Assembly (NCBI GenBank): GCA_005889275.1
Contig: VBFI01000060.1
Location: forward strand, 1 to 42,918
Direction: 5' to 3'
DNA: 42,918 bases
From: Chloroflexota bacterium
Lineage (GTDB): Bacteria > Chloroflexota > Limnocylindria > P2-11E
Within the stretch, counting starts at the first letter, position 1, and the number at the start of each line of letters is the position of its first letter. Both the position numbers and the translations under genes were made by a program. The notes below the pieces were generated by a model, which was not told the DNA's origin, ran no database searches, and was given only the letters and a program-made list of their open reading frames with translations. Shown here one piece after another: positions 17,220 to 25,393 of this stretch.

Positions 17220-19006
17220 GGGTCTCGCTCGCGCACCCGGAGCTCGCGGGTCTCATCCCCGCGGCGCTCGCGCTCGTCGCGCTCGTCGTCCTCGCTCTGC
17301 TTCGCCGCCGGCGCGCGCTCGCCGCCTTCGGTGGAGCGGGGGCCGGTCTGGTGTCGGCCAGCCCCGCGCGCCAGGTGGCGAAGCTCGTGTTCCTCGCGGT
17401 CGCCCTCGTCGCCCTCGTCGGCGCGCTCGTCGGCCCGCAGATCGGCGAAGCCCCGCGTCGCGGGACCACCTCGACCGTCGATACCGTGATCGCGCTGGAC
17501 GTGTCGCAGAGCATGGCCACCCGCGACGTCACGCCCGACCGCCTCCACGTCGCGCAGGAGGCGATCGTGGCGCTCGGGCAAGAGCTCGCCGGGGGACGCG
17601 TCGGGCTCACGCTCTTCGCCGGATCGAGCGTCGTCCGCTATCCGCTCTCGGCCGACACGAGAGTGCTCGGTCCCGCGCTCGATTTCTCCGGCCGTGGCTT
17701 CAAGATCAACCCGGGCTCGTCGCTCAAGGCCGCGCTACAGGGCGCGGCGGCGCTCTTTCCGACCGACGCCGCCAGCGCCGCGCGGGCGAAGGCGATCGTG
17801 CTCATCTCCGACGGCGAGGACCTCACGCCGGACCTCCCGCTGCTCGATCCGCTCCGGCAGCGGAACATCACGGTGTTCACGCTCGGCGTGGGCACGCCCG
17901 AAGGCGGGCCGGTCCCGATCTACGACGACAAGGGTCGGCTGATCCAGATGCTGGTCAACGCGAACGGAACGCAGGTCACCAGTCGCATGGACGAAGGCCG
18001 GCTCGGAGGCCTCGCGGAGCAGGGCGGCGGGCGGTACTGGCGCTATCAGGGGGACGCGACCACCCGCGAGCTGGCCGACGCGCTGCGCGGGATCGCGGTC
18101 GCGGAGCCGGCGGCGAGCGAGGGTGGAGTGAGCCCCGAGGATCGTTATCAGCTCTTTGTGGCGATCGCCGTCTTCGCGCTGCTCCTCGAGTGGCTCTTGG
18201 ACGAGCGGCGCCCGATGCCCCGGCCGCAGGCGCCGCGCGTCCGCGCCTCGCCGCGGCGGCGCCTTCTGGCGCTCCTCGGCGCGACGGTCCTGGCCCTCGT
18301 GGCGTGCGGCTCGAGCGATCCGCTCGCCGACGGGCTCGATGCGACGAACGCCGTCTTCCAGCGTGACCCCGTGGGCGCGGTCACGCGCTATCGCGACCTC
18401 GCGGTGCAGCGCCCGAGCTCGCCGGAGATCGCGATCGACCTGGCGAACACGTACGCGACCCTCGGCGACTTCGATCACGCGCTCGTCGAGTACGGCCACG
18501 CCCTGGACAGCGCCAAGGGCACGACGCGGGCGATCGCCTTCTATGACCGCGGGAACGCGCTCTTCCGGCTGGGCCGTGTCGCGGAGGCCCGCGCCTCCTA
18601 CGTCGAGGCGCTGCGCCTCGACGCGACCGACCGCGACGCGAAGTTCAACATCGAGGTGATCGACCGCATCCTCGGTGCGCGTCAGACCCCTCAGAACGTC
18701 CCTGGGAGCCAGCCTCCGAACGCGTCGCCCTCGCCGGGGCCGGAGCAGCCGGCCGGGAGTCCCGGCGCGTCGGGTCCGACCGGACCGGGCAGCCCGAACG
18801 GGACGCCGCCCCCCGGCGCGAGTGGATCGCCGAGCGGGTCGCCACCGCCGACGGTTCAGGGAGCGCTCACGGACTTCCGCAAGGACCTGACCGTCGACGA
18901 GGCCCTTCGCCTTCTCGACGCGCTCAAGGGCGAGCAACGCGGCGTCGAAGGCCTCGTCGAGGGGACCGGGGTCCGCCGCGGCGGAAACGTGGACGTCCCG
19001 TACTAG
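17216..19006 (+). CDS. BatB-BatC fusion: VWA domain + TM + internal lipoprotein-type signal + TPR repeats
   Basis: VIALDVSQSMATRDVTPDRL; later RRRLLALLGATVLALVACGSSD and TPR-like ANTYATLGDFDHALVEYGHAL...GNALFRLGRVAEARASYVEALRLD. Confidence 0.85.
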   Translation: MRVSLAHPELAGLIPAALALVALVVLALLRRRRALAAFGGAGAGLVSASPARQVAKLVFLAVALVALVGALVGPQIGEAPRRGTTSTVDTVIALDVSQSMATRDVTPDRLHVAQEAIVALGQELAGGRVGLTLFAGSSVVRYPLSADTRVLGPALDFSGRGFKINPGSSLKAALQGAAALFPTDAASAARAKAIVLISDGEDLTPDLPLLDPLRQRNITVFTLGVGTPEGGPVPIYDDKGRLIQMLVNANGTQVTSRMDEGRLGGLAEQGGGRYWRYQGDATTRELADALRGIAVAEPAASEGGVSPEDRYQLFVAIAVFALLLEWLLDERRPMPRPQAPRVRASPRRRLLALLGATVLALVACGSSDPLADGLDATNAVFQRDPVGAVTRYRDLAVQRPSSPEIAIDLANTYATLGDFDHALVEYGHALDSAKGTTRAIAFYDRGNALFRLGRVAEARASYVEALRLDATDRDAKFNIEVIDRILGARQTPQNVPGSQPPNASPSPGPEQPAGSPGASGPTGPGSPNGTPPPGASGSPSGSPPPTVQGALTDFRKDLTVDEALRLLDALKGEQRGVEGLVEGTGVRRGGNVDVPY

Positions 19007-19066
19007 CGGCGGGCTGGAACGCGTCCTGCTGAGTCCGCGCCGGGCAACTCCCGCGGGAGGACTCGG

Positions 19067-19711
19067 ATGCAGATAGAGCTGGACGCGAAGGTACGGACAA
19101 GTGATGGCCACGACGCGGGAAAGCTCCGGCGGGTGCTCGTCGATCCGGCGACCCTGCGCATCACCGGCTTCGTGGTGAGCACCGGCGGCCTTCTCGGCCG
19201 CGAGGTCATCGTCGGCGAGCACGACTTCGTCGAGGGCCGCGAGGGCGAGCTCATGCTTCGGCTTTCCAAGGCCGAGCTCGCGCAGCAGCCGACGTTCGAC
19301 GAGGCCGGCTTCACCGCGCCTCCGGCGGGCCTCGCGGCGACGATGGGGTACGGCTTCGCGTCGAACGCGTACCTCGTCCCCGTAGTCGCCGGCGACGAGC
19401 CGGTCACCGAGTCTTCGCGACCGACGATCAAGAAGGGCGACGTCGTGAAGGACCGCGACGGCGACGTCGTCGGTGACCGCGACGGCGACGTCGTCGGTGT
19501 CGTGGAAGAGGTCCGCTTCGACGAGAAGACGGCGCAGCTCAGCGGGTTCGTGGTGAAGGCCGGCGCCGGTCGGCGGCTCGTGGGTGGTGGCGACACCGCG
19601 GAGATCTCCGCCGACGACGTCCTCCGGATCTTCGAGGGCGAGGTCCGTGTCGGGGTCGATCGCGAGGAGATCGTTCCGTCGGAACGGGAGAGCGGTACGC
19701 GCGAGGGCTAG
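19067..19711 (+). CDS. PRC-barrel-like domain protein (two PRC-like halves)
   Basis: AKVRTSDGHDAGKLRRVLVDPATLRITGFVV and KGDVVKDRDGDVVG...VGVVEEVRFDEKTAQLSGFVVKAG. Confidence 0.7.
   Translation: MQIELDAKVRTSDGHDAGKLRRVLVDPATLRITGFVVSTGGLLGREVIVGEHDFVEGREGELMLRLSKAELAQQPTFDEAGFTAPPAGLAATMGYGFASNAYLVPVVAGDEPVTESSRPTIKKGDVVKDRDGDVVGDRDGDVVGVVEEVRFDEKTAQLSGFVVKAGAGRRLVGGGDTAEISADDVLRIFEGEVRVGVDREEIVPSERESGTREG
19451..19498 (+). repeat. Perfect 24-bp x 2 tandem repeat (GACCGCGACGGCGACGTCGTCGGT) encoding DRDGDVVG twice
   Basis: Read directly from sequence. Confidence 0.97.
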
Positions 19712-19935
19712 CGCCTTCGTCGCTTCGGCGGTCTCAGGATCTCGCGCGCCGCATCGGCCTCCAGCTCCGGGACGAGGACGATCGCAGGCCCCCGCGCGAG
19801 CCCACCCGCGTACGCCAGGTGCGGCGACGCCGGGTCGGTGGCCACGCGCGGATGGAGCCTGTTCGCGCGAAGCGCGCCCGCCGCTGTTTCCGCCTCGATC
19901 TCATTCGCCGCCCACGCCACGACGATCTCGCTCAC
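19708..19935 (-). CDS. Small hypothetical protein, DUF2007-like fold suspected
   Basis: GTG start; SEIVVAWAANEIEAETAAGALRANRLHPRVATDPASPHL...AIVLVPELEADAAREIL. Confidence 0.55.
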   Translation of the reverse strand: MSEIVVAWAANEIEAETAAGALRANRLHPRVATDPASPHLAYAGGLARGPAIVLVPELEADAAREILRPPKRRRR

Positions 19936-20552
19936 GTCTCCTCCGTCTTCGCCGGCGACCGGCTCTCGCTCCAGTGAGCGGACACGCGGCGCAGCATGCC
20001 CGCATCTTCGAGGAGTGATCGGAGCGGCTGCGTCGCGGGGCCGCGATAGCCGTCGCGCTCGAGGGTGTGGAGCGCGTCGGTCGCGGTGATCTCGAGGCGG
20101 GCAAGCGGCCCGCGAATCTTCTCGGTCCACACGCGCAGGACCTCGTCGCGGACGGCGACGGCGAACCCGAGCTCGCGACGCGCGGCGTCGGCACTCGCGC
20201 TCGCCTCCTTCGCGCGGCGAAGGGCGTCCTTCAGGGCAACGGTGATCGCGACGACGATCACGGCCTCGATCACCACCACGGTCAGCGCGATGACGTCGCC
20301 GGTGTCGTCGAACAAGCTTCGTCCCACGAACGTCACCCCGGCGATGGCGACGAGGGCGGTCGCCATCAGGCCGGGACCGCGGCCGCCGTACCAGGCGGCG
20401 ATCACGACCGGTACCGGAAGCAGCACGAAGGGATGATCGTTACCGAGCCCGTCGACGAGGAGCTTGATGACCACGGTGACCGCGACGGCGACGACCGCGG
20501 TGCCGTACCGGCGCGCGGCCGCGACCAACCCGTCCGTGCGAGCCGTCCTCAT
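19932..20552 (-). CDS. DUF4118-like membrane protein with a degenerate HisKA-like helix and no ATPase domain
   Basis: Several TM helices (VVIAAWYGGRGPGLMATALVAIAGV), then RDEVLRVWTEKIRGPLARLE; ends without HATPase_c. Confidence 0.65.
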   Translation of the reverse strand: MRTARTDGLVAAARRYGTAVVAVAVTVVIKLLVDGLGNDHPFVLLPVPVVIAAWYGGRGPGLMATALVAIAGVTFVGRSLFDDTGDVIALTVVVIEAVIVVAITVALKDALRRAKEASASADAARRELGFAVAVRDEVLRVWTEKIRGPLARLEITATDALHTLERDGYRGPATQPLRSLLEDAGMLRRVSAHWSESRSPAKTEET

Positions 20553-20589
20553 GTGCGCGATGGTAAGTCGGCGCCGAAGGCGCGGGCGG

Positions 20590-21366
20590 TCAAGTCCCGG
20601 TGATCGCGGTGAGCGCGATACGGATCGCCGAGAGGGCGACGACGACCGAGAGGCTCACGAGAAGCACACGCGGCTGCGTGCGCACGCTCACAGTCGCGCC
20701 CACCGGAGAGGCCACGAGCGCGGCGACGAAGACGATCGCGGCGAGGGGCGGATCGATCTGCGCGGTCGCGGCCTTCCCGATGAAGGCGGCGGTCGCCGCG
20801 AAGAGCCCGACCGCGAGCGAGGTGCCGATCGCGACACGCGGGGGGACGTGCATGAGGTACACGAGCGCCGCGATGATGAACGCGATCCCGCCGATCCCCA
20901 CCATCCCGCCGAAGAACCCGAGGATGACCGCGATGACGATCGCGAGGCGGCGGTCGTAGCGCCGCTCGTCCCACTCGCTTGCCTCGGCCGCGACCGGACT
21001 CAGCAGCATCAGCGACCCCGCGAGCGCGAGCACGGCGAAGATCAGCAAGATGGCGCGGTCCGGGAGGCCGCGTGAGACGAGCGCCCCGGCGAGCGACGCG
21101 ACCGAGATGGGCGGAGCCATCGTGCGGACGAGGGACATCGCCACGTTGCCGTAAGCCCGATGCCGGAGCGCTCCGAGGAGGCCGCCAGAGATCGCCTGGA
21201 CGATCGTCAGCCCGGTGATGATCTTCACCGGGATGACGCTGCCGCCGACGAGCACGGGCAGGTAGAGGAGGAGCGGCGTGAGCACGAGCCCGCCGCCGAT
21301 CCCGAGGAGTCCCGAAAGGAAGGATGCGACGAGTCCCGCGAGCGCGGTGATCGCCTCGTCCGGCAT
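20590..21366 (-). CDS. TauE/SafE family sulfite exporter-like permease
   Basis: SFLSGLLGIGGGLVLTPLLLYL and GFFGGMVGIGGIAFIIAALVYLMHVPPRVAIGTSL. Confidence 0.92.
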   Translation of the reverse strand: MPDEAITALAGLVASFLSGLLGIGGGLVLTPLLLYLPVLVGGSVIPVKIITGLTIVQAISGGLLGALRHRAYGNVAMSLVRTMAPPISVASLAGALVSRGLPDRAILLIFAVLALAGSLMLLSPVAAEASEWDERRYDRRLAIVIAVILGFFGGMVGIGGIAFIIAALVYLMHVPPRVAIGTSLAVGLFAATAAFIGKAATAQIDPPLAAIVFVAALVASPVGATVSVRTQPRVLLVSLSVVVALSAIRIALTAITGT

Positions 21367-21370
21367 CGAC

Positions 21371-21382
21371 CCTATATATAGG
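21371..21382. promoter_or_regulatory. Palindromic CCTATATATAGG between divergent start codons, candidate bidirectional -10 element
   Basis: Twelve-base palindrome in a very GC-rich context, 5 nt from the start codon at 21366 (minus) and 4 nt from that at 21387 (plus). Confidence 0.6.
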
Positions 21383-21386
21383 AGTG

Positions 21387-22364
21387 ATGCGTCTGCCGCT
21401 CGCCCTCGTTCTCTTCGTCATCGCGTGTGCGCCGCCGCAACCCGCCCCCGCCGCGCGAGGCGGACCTGCGAGTCCCGCACCGACGATCGCGGCGACGCCG
21501 AGCATCACCGCGTTGGCCTGGCGCAGGATCGCCGACCTTCCGACTCCCCGGAGCGAGATCGCTGCCGCGGTGCTGCGCGGCGTCATCTACGTCGTCGGCG
21601 GCCTGGGAGGAGGCAACCTCGTCGAGACCTACGCGAACGAGCGCTGGTCCGCGGGCCCGCGCTACCCGCTGACGGTCGATCACGCGATGGCCGCCGCGGT
21701 CGACACGCAGGCGGGGGCAGGCATCTATGTGTTCGGGGGGAACACGAACGGCGTTGCGACGGCCCGCTCCTTCCGTCTCCTCGGCGATCAGGGATGGCGC
21801 GAGGTGGCGGCGATGCCCGCCCCGCGCGCGCAGGGCGCCGCGGTCGCGATCGGCGAGAAGATCTACGTCGTCGGCGGCGCCGCCACGGATCGCCTCGTCA
21901 GCCCGACGTACGTCTACGACTCCGCGGCGGACCGTTGGACTACGGCCGCCCCCATACCGACCCCGCGGGATCATCTCGGTGCCGCCGCGCTCGGCGGGCG
22001 CGTGTGCGCGGTCGGCGGCCGGCGTCTCTCGCTCCTTCAGAACCTCGCGGCGTTCGAGTGCTACGACCCGTCGACCGATGGCTGGACGGCCATGGCCGAT
22101 GCGCCCACGGCGCGCGGCGGGATCGGGGCCGCGTCCGCCGGCGGGCGCCTGATCGTCGCGGGCGGAGAGCAACCCGCCGGAACCTTTCGCGAGGTCGAGG
22201 TGTTCGATCCCGCCACAGGACGGTGGTCTCGCCTTCCGGATCTGGTGAATCCGCGGCACGGGCTCGGAGTCGTGGCCGTCGGCAGCACGCTCTTCGTGAT
22301 CGGCGGCGGGCCCGTCCCCGGTGCGAGCCAGACGGCCGTGTGCGAAGCCCTCGACCTTCGCTAG
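21387..22364 (+). CDS. Kelch-repeat beta-propeller, probable secreted lipoprotein
   Basis: Signal LALVLFVIACAPP; repeated motifs IYVVGGLGGG, IYVFGGNTNG, IYVVGGAATD, CAVGGRR, IVAGGEQPAG, FVIGGGPVPG. Confidence 0.9.
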   Translation: MRLPLALVLFVIACAPPQPAPAARGGPASPAPTIAATPSITALAWRRIADLPTPRSEIAAAVLRGVIYVVGGLGGGNLVETYANERWSAGPRYPLTVDHAMAAAVDTQAGAGIYVFGGNTNGVATARSFRLLGDQGWREVAAMPAPRAQGAAVAIGEKIYVVGGAATDRLVSPTYVYDSAADRWTTAAPIPTPRDHLGAAALGGRVCAVGGRRLSLLQNLAAFECYDPSTDGWTAMADAPTARGGIGAASAGGRLIVAGGEQPAGTFREVEVFDPATGRWSRLPDLVNPRHGLGVVAVGSTLFVIGGGPVPGASQTAVCEALDLR

Positions 22365-22391
22365 GATGCGCTGCGCGGGGGAGGTTTCCGA

Positions 22392-23573
22392 ATGAAAGCT
22401 CGACGTCTCGCCGCGTTGGCGGTCACTCTGGCGATGGCCATCGGTGCCTGCGGGGGGACCGGCGGAACCGCCGCCTCGAGCGCGCCGAGCGCGTCGGGAA
22501 GCCTCGGTCCCTTGCCCGACGTGAAGATCGGTCTCGCGACGTCGAAGACCGGCGCCGCGAACTTCTACAACCCGCAGCAGACGAACGGCGCGCAGCTCGC
22601 GGTCGACCAGTTCAACGCGACCGGCGGGTTCCAGGGCGGGCGCCAGAAGATCCAGCTGATCATCGAGGACGACGGCTCGACGCGGGACCAGGGCATCACC
22701 GTCTTCAAGAAGTTCATCGACCAGGACAAGGTCGCGGCGATCCTCGGCCCGACGCTCTCCGCGGTCGCGGCCGGCGCGCATCCGGTCGCGCAGGCGTCGG
22801 GTACTCCGGTCATCGCGATCTCCAACACCGGCCTCGGGATCGTCGGGAAGTGCGACTACGGCCCGTGCGATTGGATCTTTCGCGCGTCGCTCGGCGAGCA
22901 GAGCGCCGTCCCGGAAACGGTGAAGGCCGCGACGCAGAAGCTCGGCCTCAAGAAGGTCGTGATCATCTACGGTGACGGCAAGTTCGAGCTCGACGACCTG
23001 CAGATCTTCAGGGACGCGTTCAAGGCGAACGGCGTCGCCGTCGCCAAGGAGATCCCGTACCGCGCGACCGACGTCGACTTCGCGCCGTTCGTGACGGCGG
23101 CGAAGGCCGAGAGCCCCGACGCGATCGTCGCGTCGTCGCTCGCCGGGCCCGCGGGAAAGATCCTCGACGAGGTCGCCAAGCAGATGCCCGGAAAACGGGT
23201 GATCGGCGGCAACGGCCTGAACTCGTCGGCGCTGCTCGCGAACGCGAACGCTCCGTTGATGATCGTCGGCACCGCATGGTCGAAGGCGAGCACCGACAAG
23301 ACGAACACGGACTTCATCGCGGCGTACAAGCAGAAGTTCGGCAACGATCCCGACCAGTTCGCCGCGCAGTCGTACACGGCGATGCAGGCGCTCATCGACG
23401 CGATGAAGCGGACGAGCCGGATGACCGACAAGGAGCAGGTGCGCAAGCAGCTCGAGGCGGTCAGCAGCCTGCCGACTCCCCTGGGCGCCTTCTCGTTCAC
23501 GCCCGAGCACGACGTGAAGCAGCCGACCTTCGTCATGACCGTGAAGGACGGCCAGTTCACTCCTTTCCAGTGA
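22392..23573 (+). CDS. livK: Branched-chain amino-acid-type ABC transporter substrate-binding protein
   Basis: Lipobox MAIGACGG; VKIGLATSKTGAANFYNPQQTNGAQLAVDQFNATGG..., Periplas_BP_6-like. Confidence 0.9.
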   Translation: MKARRLAALAVTLAMAIGACGGTGGTAASSAPSASGSLGPLPDVKIGLATSKTGAANFYNPQQTNGAQLAVDQFNATGGFQGGRQKIQLIIEDDGSTRDQGITVFKKFIDQDKVAAILGPTLSAVAAGAHPVAQASGTPVIAISNTGLGIVGKCDYGPCDWIFRASLGEQSAVPETVKAATQKLGLKKVVIIYGDGKFELDDLQIFRDAFKANGVAVAKEIPYRATDVDFAPFVTAAKAESPDAIVASSLAGPAGKILDEVAKQMPGKRVIGGNGLNSSALLANANAPLMIVGTAWSKASTDKTNTDFIAAYKQKFGNDPDQFAAQSYTAMQALIDAMKRTSRMTDKEQVRKQLEAVSSLPTPLGAFSFTPEHDVKQPTFVMTVKDGQFTPFQ

Positions 23574-23603
23574 TTTCCGGGGCGTAGAGCAGGCCGTCCG
23601 TGC

Positions 23604-23783
23604 CGCGGGTTCTGTCCCGGGGTCGGGGGCGCACGCACGCAGCTGCGCGGGTGGCACGGGCGAGCGGGTTGTGCGCGAGCCGCGGGCCCTGGGACCCGCC
23701 GCGGTAGGACGAGGGTCGTAGCGCGATTGCGCGGCGGGAGGGTGCGGCGAGCGCACGGCCCCGAGCCCGGGACAGGACCCGCG
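23604..23783. other. Structured intergenic element with 25-nt imperfect inverted-repeat arms (23604-23628 / 23759-23783)
   Basis: 24 of 25 positions pair (one G-U, one mismatch); internal small hairpins, e.g. GCGCgattGCGC at 23721-23732. Confidence 0.6.
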
Positions 23784-23811
23784 CAGCGTCCGCGCGGCGG
23801 GATCTAAAAGG

Positions 23812-24690
23812 ATGCTCGAACAGGTCTACAACGCGATCTTCATCGGCAGCATCTACGCGCTCTTCGCGGTCGGCTTCGCGCTCGTGTTCAGTGTCCTGGA
23901 CATCCTGAACCTCGCCCATCCGACGGTCTTCATGCTCGGCGCATTCGTCGCGCTCTTCGCGATCGCGACTCTCGGCCTCCCCTGGTACGTCGCGATCGTG
24001 TTGGCGTTCGTCGCGACGGGACTCTTCGGGATCCTTCTCGACCGCATCGCGTTCGCGCCGCTGCGACGACGCGGCGCGCCACAGCTCTCGACGATGATCT
24101 CGAGCATCGCCGTGACCCTGGTCGTGGTCCGGCTCGTCGAGCTTCGCTACGGCGGTGACTTCATCACGTTCCCCCGCGGGACGGTCCCGTCCTTCCTGAT
24201 TCAGATCGGCGACGCCACCCTCGAAGGGATTCGCGTCGTGATCATCGCGACCGCCCTCGTGCTCATGGCGGGCCTCACGTACCTCATCCGCTCGACCTCG
24301 ATCGGTCGGGACATTCGCGCGCTCGCCGAGAACCCGCGCGCGGCGCGGATCCTGGGAGTCGACATCGAGCGGGCGGTCGCGGCTACGTTCTTCGTCTCGT
24401 CGGGTCTCGGCGGCCTGGCGGGAGCGCTCCTCGCGTTCGCTTACGACTCGCTCGACTCAAAGATGGGCCTCTCGCTCGAGCTCCGCGCGTTCACGGTCAT
24501 GGTCGTCGGCGGCATGGGCAGCCTCCCGGGCGCGGTGATCGGCGCGTACGTGCTCGCGTTCGGTGAGGTCGGCAGCCTCGTCTATCTCCCGGCCGAGCTG
24601 CGCGACGCGTTCGCCTTCGGTCTCCTCTTCCTCGTGCTCATCGCGCGGCCGACCGGGCTTCTCGGTCAGCGGAACGCGGACCGCGTCTGA
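23812..24690 (+). CDS. livH: Branched-chain amino-acid-type ABC transporter permease
   Basis: IFIGSIYALFAVGFALVFSVLDILNLAHPTVFMLGAFVA...NPRAARILGVDIERAVAATFFVSSGLGGLAGALLA. Confidence 0.92.
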   Translation: MLEQVYNAIFIGSIYALFAVGFALVFSVLDILNLAHPTVFMLGAFVALFAIATLGLPWYVAIVLAFVATGLFGILLDRIAFAPLRRRGAPQLSTMISSIAVTLVVVRLVELRYGGDFITFPRGTVPSFLIQIGDATLEGIRVVIIATALVLMAGLTYLIRSTSIGRDIRALAENPRAARILGVDIERAVAATFFVSSGLGGLAGALLAFAYDSLDSKMGLSLELRAFTVMVVGGMGSLPGAVIGAYVLAFGEVGSLVYLPAELRDAFAFGLLFLVLIARPTGLLGQRNADRV

Positions 24691-24692
24691 AC

Positions 24693-25393
24693 GTGGACGC
24701 GATCGCGGACTTCCTCTCGGCCTATTCGACGCTCATCGCGCTCGTCGGCGTGAACGCGCTCCTCGCGCTCTCCGTGTGGATCACGCTCTACGCGGGCCAG
24801 CTCACGCTCGGCAACGCCGCGTTCATGGGGATCGGCGCGTATGTCTCCGCCCTGCTCGGCCGGCACCTCGGGATGCCGTTCCCGCTCGCGCTCGGCCTCG
24901 GCGCTCTCGCGGCGGGGGTGCTGGCGGTCCCGCTCGGCCTCACCGTGTTCCGGCTGCGCGGTGTGTACCTGGCCATCGCCACGCTCGCGTTCGGAGAGAG
25001 GACGAGAGCGCCGCGGCGAGCCAGGGGATCGCGATCCGCCGCTACAAGCTGGGGGCGTTCGTCGCCGGGGCGCTCATCGCGGCGTGGGCCGGCGGCCTCT
25101 CGGCCCATGTCACCTTCTCGATCGACCCGAACGACTTCGCGTTCTCGAAGGCGGTGCAGATCCTGGTGTTCGCCGTCGTCGGCGGTCTTCCGAACGTGGC
25201 CGGCCCGATCCTCGGGGCGGCGCTCCTCACGGCGCTCCCCGAGATCCTGCGGCCGCTCAAGGATTACCGCGACATCTTCCAGGGCGCGATCCTGCTGTTC
25301 GTGATCATCTTCCTGCCCCGCGGGCTCGTCACCGTCGCGCAGCTGCGGCGCACGCGACGTCTGCAGAAGATCGGGGCCGCCGATGTTGCTTGA
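24693..25393 (+). pseudogene. livM: LivM-type permease, interrupted by a frame change and apparent internal deletion near 24995-25003
   Basis: Frame A gives ...RGVYLAIATLAFGE; frame B gives REDESAAASQGIAIRRYKLGAFVAGALIAAWAGGLSAHVTF...; the normally intervening segment is absent. Confidence 0.85.

Noticed and set aside
23600-23620. Minus-strand GACAGAACCCGCGG resembles the 3' conserved block of RNase P RNA (ACAGAACCCGGCUUA)
   Set aside because: The matching 5' block (GAGGAAAGUCCGG) and other conserved regions are absent on that strand within the expected distance; treated as coincidence within the inverted-repeat element.
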